This document shows positions 63,201 to 64,000 of a DNA stretch of 64,000 nucleotides, in pieces. The stretch covers positions 1 through 64,000 of the forward strand of contig JASAMV010006442.1 of assembly GCA_030248065.1 (NCBI GenBank), written 5' to 3'. Numbering within the stretch: the first letter of the stretch is position 1; every line of letters starts with the position of its first letter. The stretch comes from Rhynchonema sp. JSB1_4. Its lineage: Eukaryota > Nematoda > Chromadorea > Monhysterida > Xyalidae. The notes below the pieces were generated by a model that ran no database searches, was not told where the DNA came from, and saw only the letters and a program-made list of their open reading frames with translations. Made by a program: the position numbers and the translations under genes.

Positions 63201-64000
63201 GTTTATGAACCGGCCAGTAGCTTAGAGGGATGTCGTTCAACTGGGCCAAGCGCAATACCAGGTGCTGATTTAATGTAAAGTTAACTTGGGACATTTGTCC
63301 TTGGCCCAGCAATTTATCAAGAGGCGCTTACACTAACAATACGTCCACAGCACATAGCCGTTTTGCTGCATTTTGCCACAGAACACACCAATTGATCAGT
63401 AAAGAACTTGTGTCGTCTGCTCATCCGAATCTCATGTTACCTTGTTCATGACTCATCAGTATTTCGAAAGCTTGTTTTGATTGCCGATCGATTTGTTAAG
63501 CTGGTGCCGTTTTCTTTTCAATTCTGTTTGGTCAGATTTGGTTAAACTACCAAGATGAAATGAAAAATAATCGATACACTAAAAATCGATGTTATGTCAA
63601 GCAAGAAACAGCACGCGCCAAGACCAAACTCACTTGAGCATCACCAGACCGATGGCGGTGGCAGCAAATCGTTTCACATCGTCATTCGGGTCCTTGGCCA
63701 CCGAGCTCAACAAGCGACTCACCACCGATGCATTGCTCGTGCCCGCGTAGGCCATACCTGAAAATGGGACTTTTGCTGCTTTTTTGTTTTTGCTACCTTG
63801 CGTCAAAGCCAGTAAATCTTCCTACTTTGACAAGCAGCAAGGAGAACAGTGCAGACGAGCACAGCCAACGAACTAACCCAACGCCCACACGGCCGTCTGT
63901 CTGAGTGATGATTCGGATTCGTGCTCAAACAACGTCTTGATCATCGGTTCGGCGTGTTCGCGACGTCCAAACATGAACAGCGCCATGCCGATACGAACAC
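42282..64000 (-). CDS. PSMD1: 26S proteasome non-ATPase subunit 1 (PSMD1/Rpn2), C-terminal part
   Basis: Large scaffold of the 19S base, built of PC repeats, that helps dock the ubiquitin receptor Rpn13. Exons (minus): 64000-63878 (continues beyond the window), 63757-63634, 49455-49341, 48378-48262, 48146-48044, 45414-45230, 44910 to 44785 or 44773, 44696-44586, 44371-44270, 44180-44121, 44055-43929, 42376-42282 (TAG). Phases agree throughout. Diagnostic stretches: [93 protein letters not shown], a Lys/Asp/Glu-rich insert with two TPME motifs, HLDNPARV and [14 protein letters not shown]. The last exon (ends [11 protein letters not shown]) does not resemble the acidic tail ending in YIDD of vertebrate PSMD1. 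The N-terminal half is off the right edge. The 14.2-kb intron 49456-63633 contains the amine receptor gene on the other strand. Confidence 0.96.
42436..42733. mobile_element. MITE with TTA duplication (PIF/Harbinger-like), 298 bp
   Basis: Inverted ends GGCTGTGAGCAGATAAACG, each bordered by TTA (42433-42435 and 42734-42736). A second inner GAGCAGATAAACGCGGAATG pair makes tandem hairpins. The core (GACCTCAAAATGTTGCGTG) is related to the element at 2453-2669. It lies in the last PSMD1 intron. Confidence 0.75.
42903..43383. mobile_element. Element with ATCACCCTGAATTCTTACAC ends, holding a younger MITE
   Basis: ATCACCCTGAATTCTTACACACTTGAAATGTTTCGGGTTAC occurs as a 50-bp tandem duplicate at 42903-42990, and its complement lies at 43340-43383. 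The element at 43044-43286 sits between the arms. In the last PSMD1 intron. Confidence 0.55.
43044..43286. mobile_element. Near-perfect foldback MITE with TAA duplication, 243 bp
   Basis: The arms are over 100 bp each (AGCTGGAGTTATACTTGTCC..ACTAATTTCGACCAGCG and complement) around a loop of about 20 bp. TAA borders both ends (43041-43043 and 43287-43289), as for Harbinger-type elements. Transcribed, it would form a long hairpin within the PSMD1 intron. Confidence 0.75.
43384..43738. mobile_element. MITE of the TATTGGTCGCACAAT family, copy 2
   Basis: Ends TATTGGTCGCACAATGACTA and TAGTCATTGTGCTACCAATA, arms of about 40 bp, with an inner AGTAGAACAACCACC / GGTTGTTTTACT hairpin. Shares ends and the TTTTCAGGTGAAAATGTTTCG core with 24797-25073. 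It directly abuts the previous element. Confidence 0.65.
46094..46365. mobile_element. Possible hAT-like MITE with GGCGGATCCAGGGG end
   Basis: The left end GGGCGGATCCAGGGGCC and right end GGCCAAACGCTGGATCCACC are roughly inverted; GGCGGATCCAGGG is a common hAT start. It contains CGTGCTTCGCG and TTTTGCGCGC blocks. Ends uncertain. In the PSMD1 intron 45415-48043. Confidence 0.45.
46710..47207. mobile_element. Inverted-repeat element with GTAAAGCAGGTGCCCCCC ends, about 500 bp
   Basis: GTAAAGCAGGTGCCCCCC at 46701-46720 and its complement at 47183-47202, with AAAATGGG / CCCATTTTT just inside. The interior is unique sequence without a gene. In the same PSMD1 intron. Confidence 0.6.
49456..59544. 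other. PSMD1 intron left of the receptor gene; nothing recognised
   Basis: About 10 kb with no exon of a known family, no clear repeat family of the 17-33 kb kind and no RNA gene that I could identify. Open frames up to about 170 codons show no family similarity. The receptor's promoter and any 5' non-coding exons should be at the right end of this stretch. Confidence 0.4.
59545..63187 (+). CDS. 5-HT2-like biogenic amine receptor (class A GPCR), two C-terminal forms
   Basis: Seven-helix receptor for a biogenic amine, best matched to the serotonin 5-HT2 type. Exons: 59545-59857, 59982-60235, 60339-60631, 60766-60944, 61052-61218, 61317-61634 (507 aa). Seen: TM1 with GNT, TM2 LAVADLL, TM3 [21 protein letters not shown] with the amine-binding Asp and DRY, TM4 [17 protein letters not shown]5 [19 protein letters not shown], a long Ser/Arg-rich third loop, TM6 [20 protein letters not shown]7 [17 protein letters not shown]3-TM5 spacing and ISxPIP / GSxxxFxIPxxIMxIT are 5-HT2-like. 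An alternative donor G|GTCAGC at 61540 fits in phase with exons 62325-62474 and 62634-63187, giving a 710-aa form that ends ESTV, a class I PDZ ligand, as 5-HT2 receptors have. The whole gene lies inside a PSMD1 intron, opposite strand. The start Met (59545) is the best available; earlier exons are possible. Confidence 0.9.
61757..62094. mobile_element. hAT-like MITE, family A copy 6, in the receptor gene
   Basis: Starts CAGTCAGTGTAGTTCC, ends CAGGAACTGCACTG, flanked by the exact 8-bp duplication AGTGTTGT (61749-61756 and 62095-62102). Internally deleted and more diverged than the copies at 17-33 kb, and its first four bases are doubled. It lies between the short-form stop codon and the exon at 62325. 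Confidence 0.85.

Overview
This is animal nuclear DNA. The real genes are split into many short exons with GT..AG introns (acceptors mostly of the TTTCAG type), and the proteins are metazoan families: TSC22/bunched, RAB6, a Shisa-like membrane protein, the 26S proteasome subunit PSMD1/Rpn2 and a 5-HT2-type amine GPCR. Compact exons, modest introns and very heavy transposon debris point to an invertebrate bilaterian; I cannot fix the phylum. Almost all long single-frame stretches in the repeat tract are not genes.

Layout. (1) 2.7-17.0 kb, minus strand: a TSC22-domain (bunched-type) gene with a long isoform assembled from at least 15 exons and a short isoform starting from its own first exon at 4.26 kb. 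(2) 17.4-33.3 kb: a nest of non-autonomous DNA transposons. Many begin CAGTG and end CACTG and are flanked by exact 8-bp target duplications, which marks them as hAT-like; others have TA, TTA or TAA duplications. A ubiquitin-specific-protease fragment (26.0-26.8 kb, minus) lies inside this tract, flanked by inverted repeats. (3) 33.46-38.3 kb, plus strand: RAB6, apparently with two interchangeable last exons that both end in Cys-Trp-Cys. (4) 39.3-41.1 kb, minus: a Shisa-like gene, incomplete at its 5' end. (5) 42.28 kb to beyond the right edge, minus: PSMD1, 12 exons seen. Its 14.2-kb intron (49.46-63.63 kb) carries, on the opposite strand, a complete 5-HT2-like receptor gene (59.5-63.2 kb) with two possible C-terminal tails.

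The genes are unrelated in function (transcriptional regulator, Golgi trafficking GTPase, membrane adaptor, proteasome base, amine receptor) and form no operon or pathway. The most informative features are (a) a multi-level transposon nest in which a later copy preserves the empty insertion site of an earlier one, (b) a transposon that landed on a TSC22 splice donor and duplicated it, (c) the paired RAB6 last exons, and (d) the receptor nested in PSMD1. Exon boundaries were worked out by hand from splice consensus, reading phase and family knowledge; none has been checked against transcripts.
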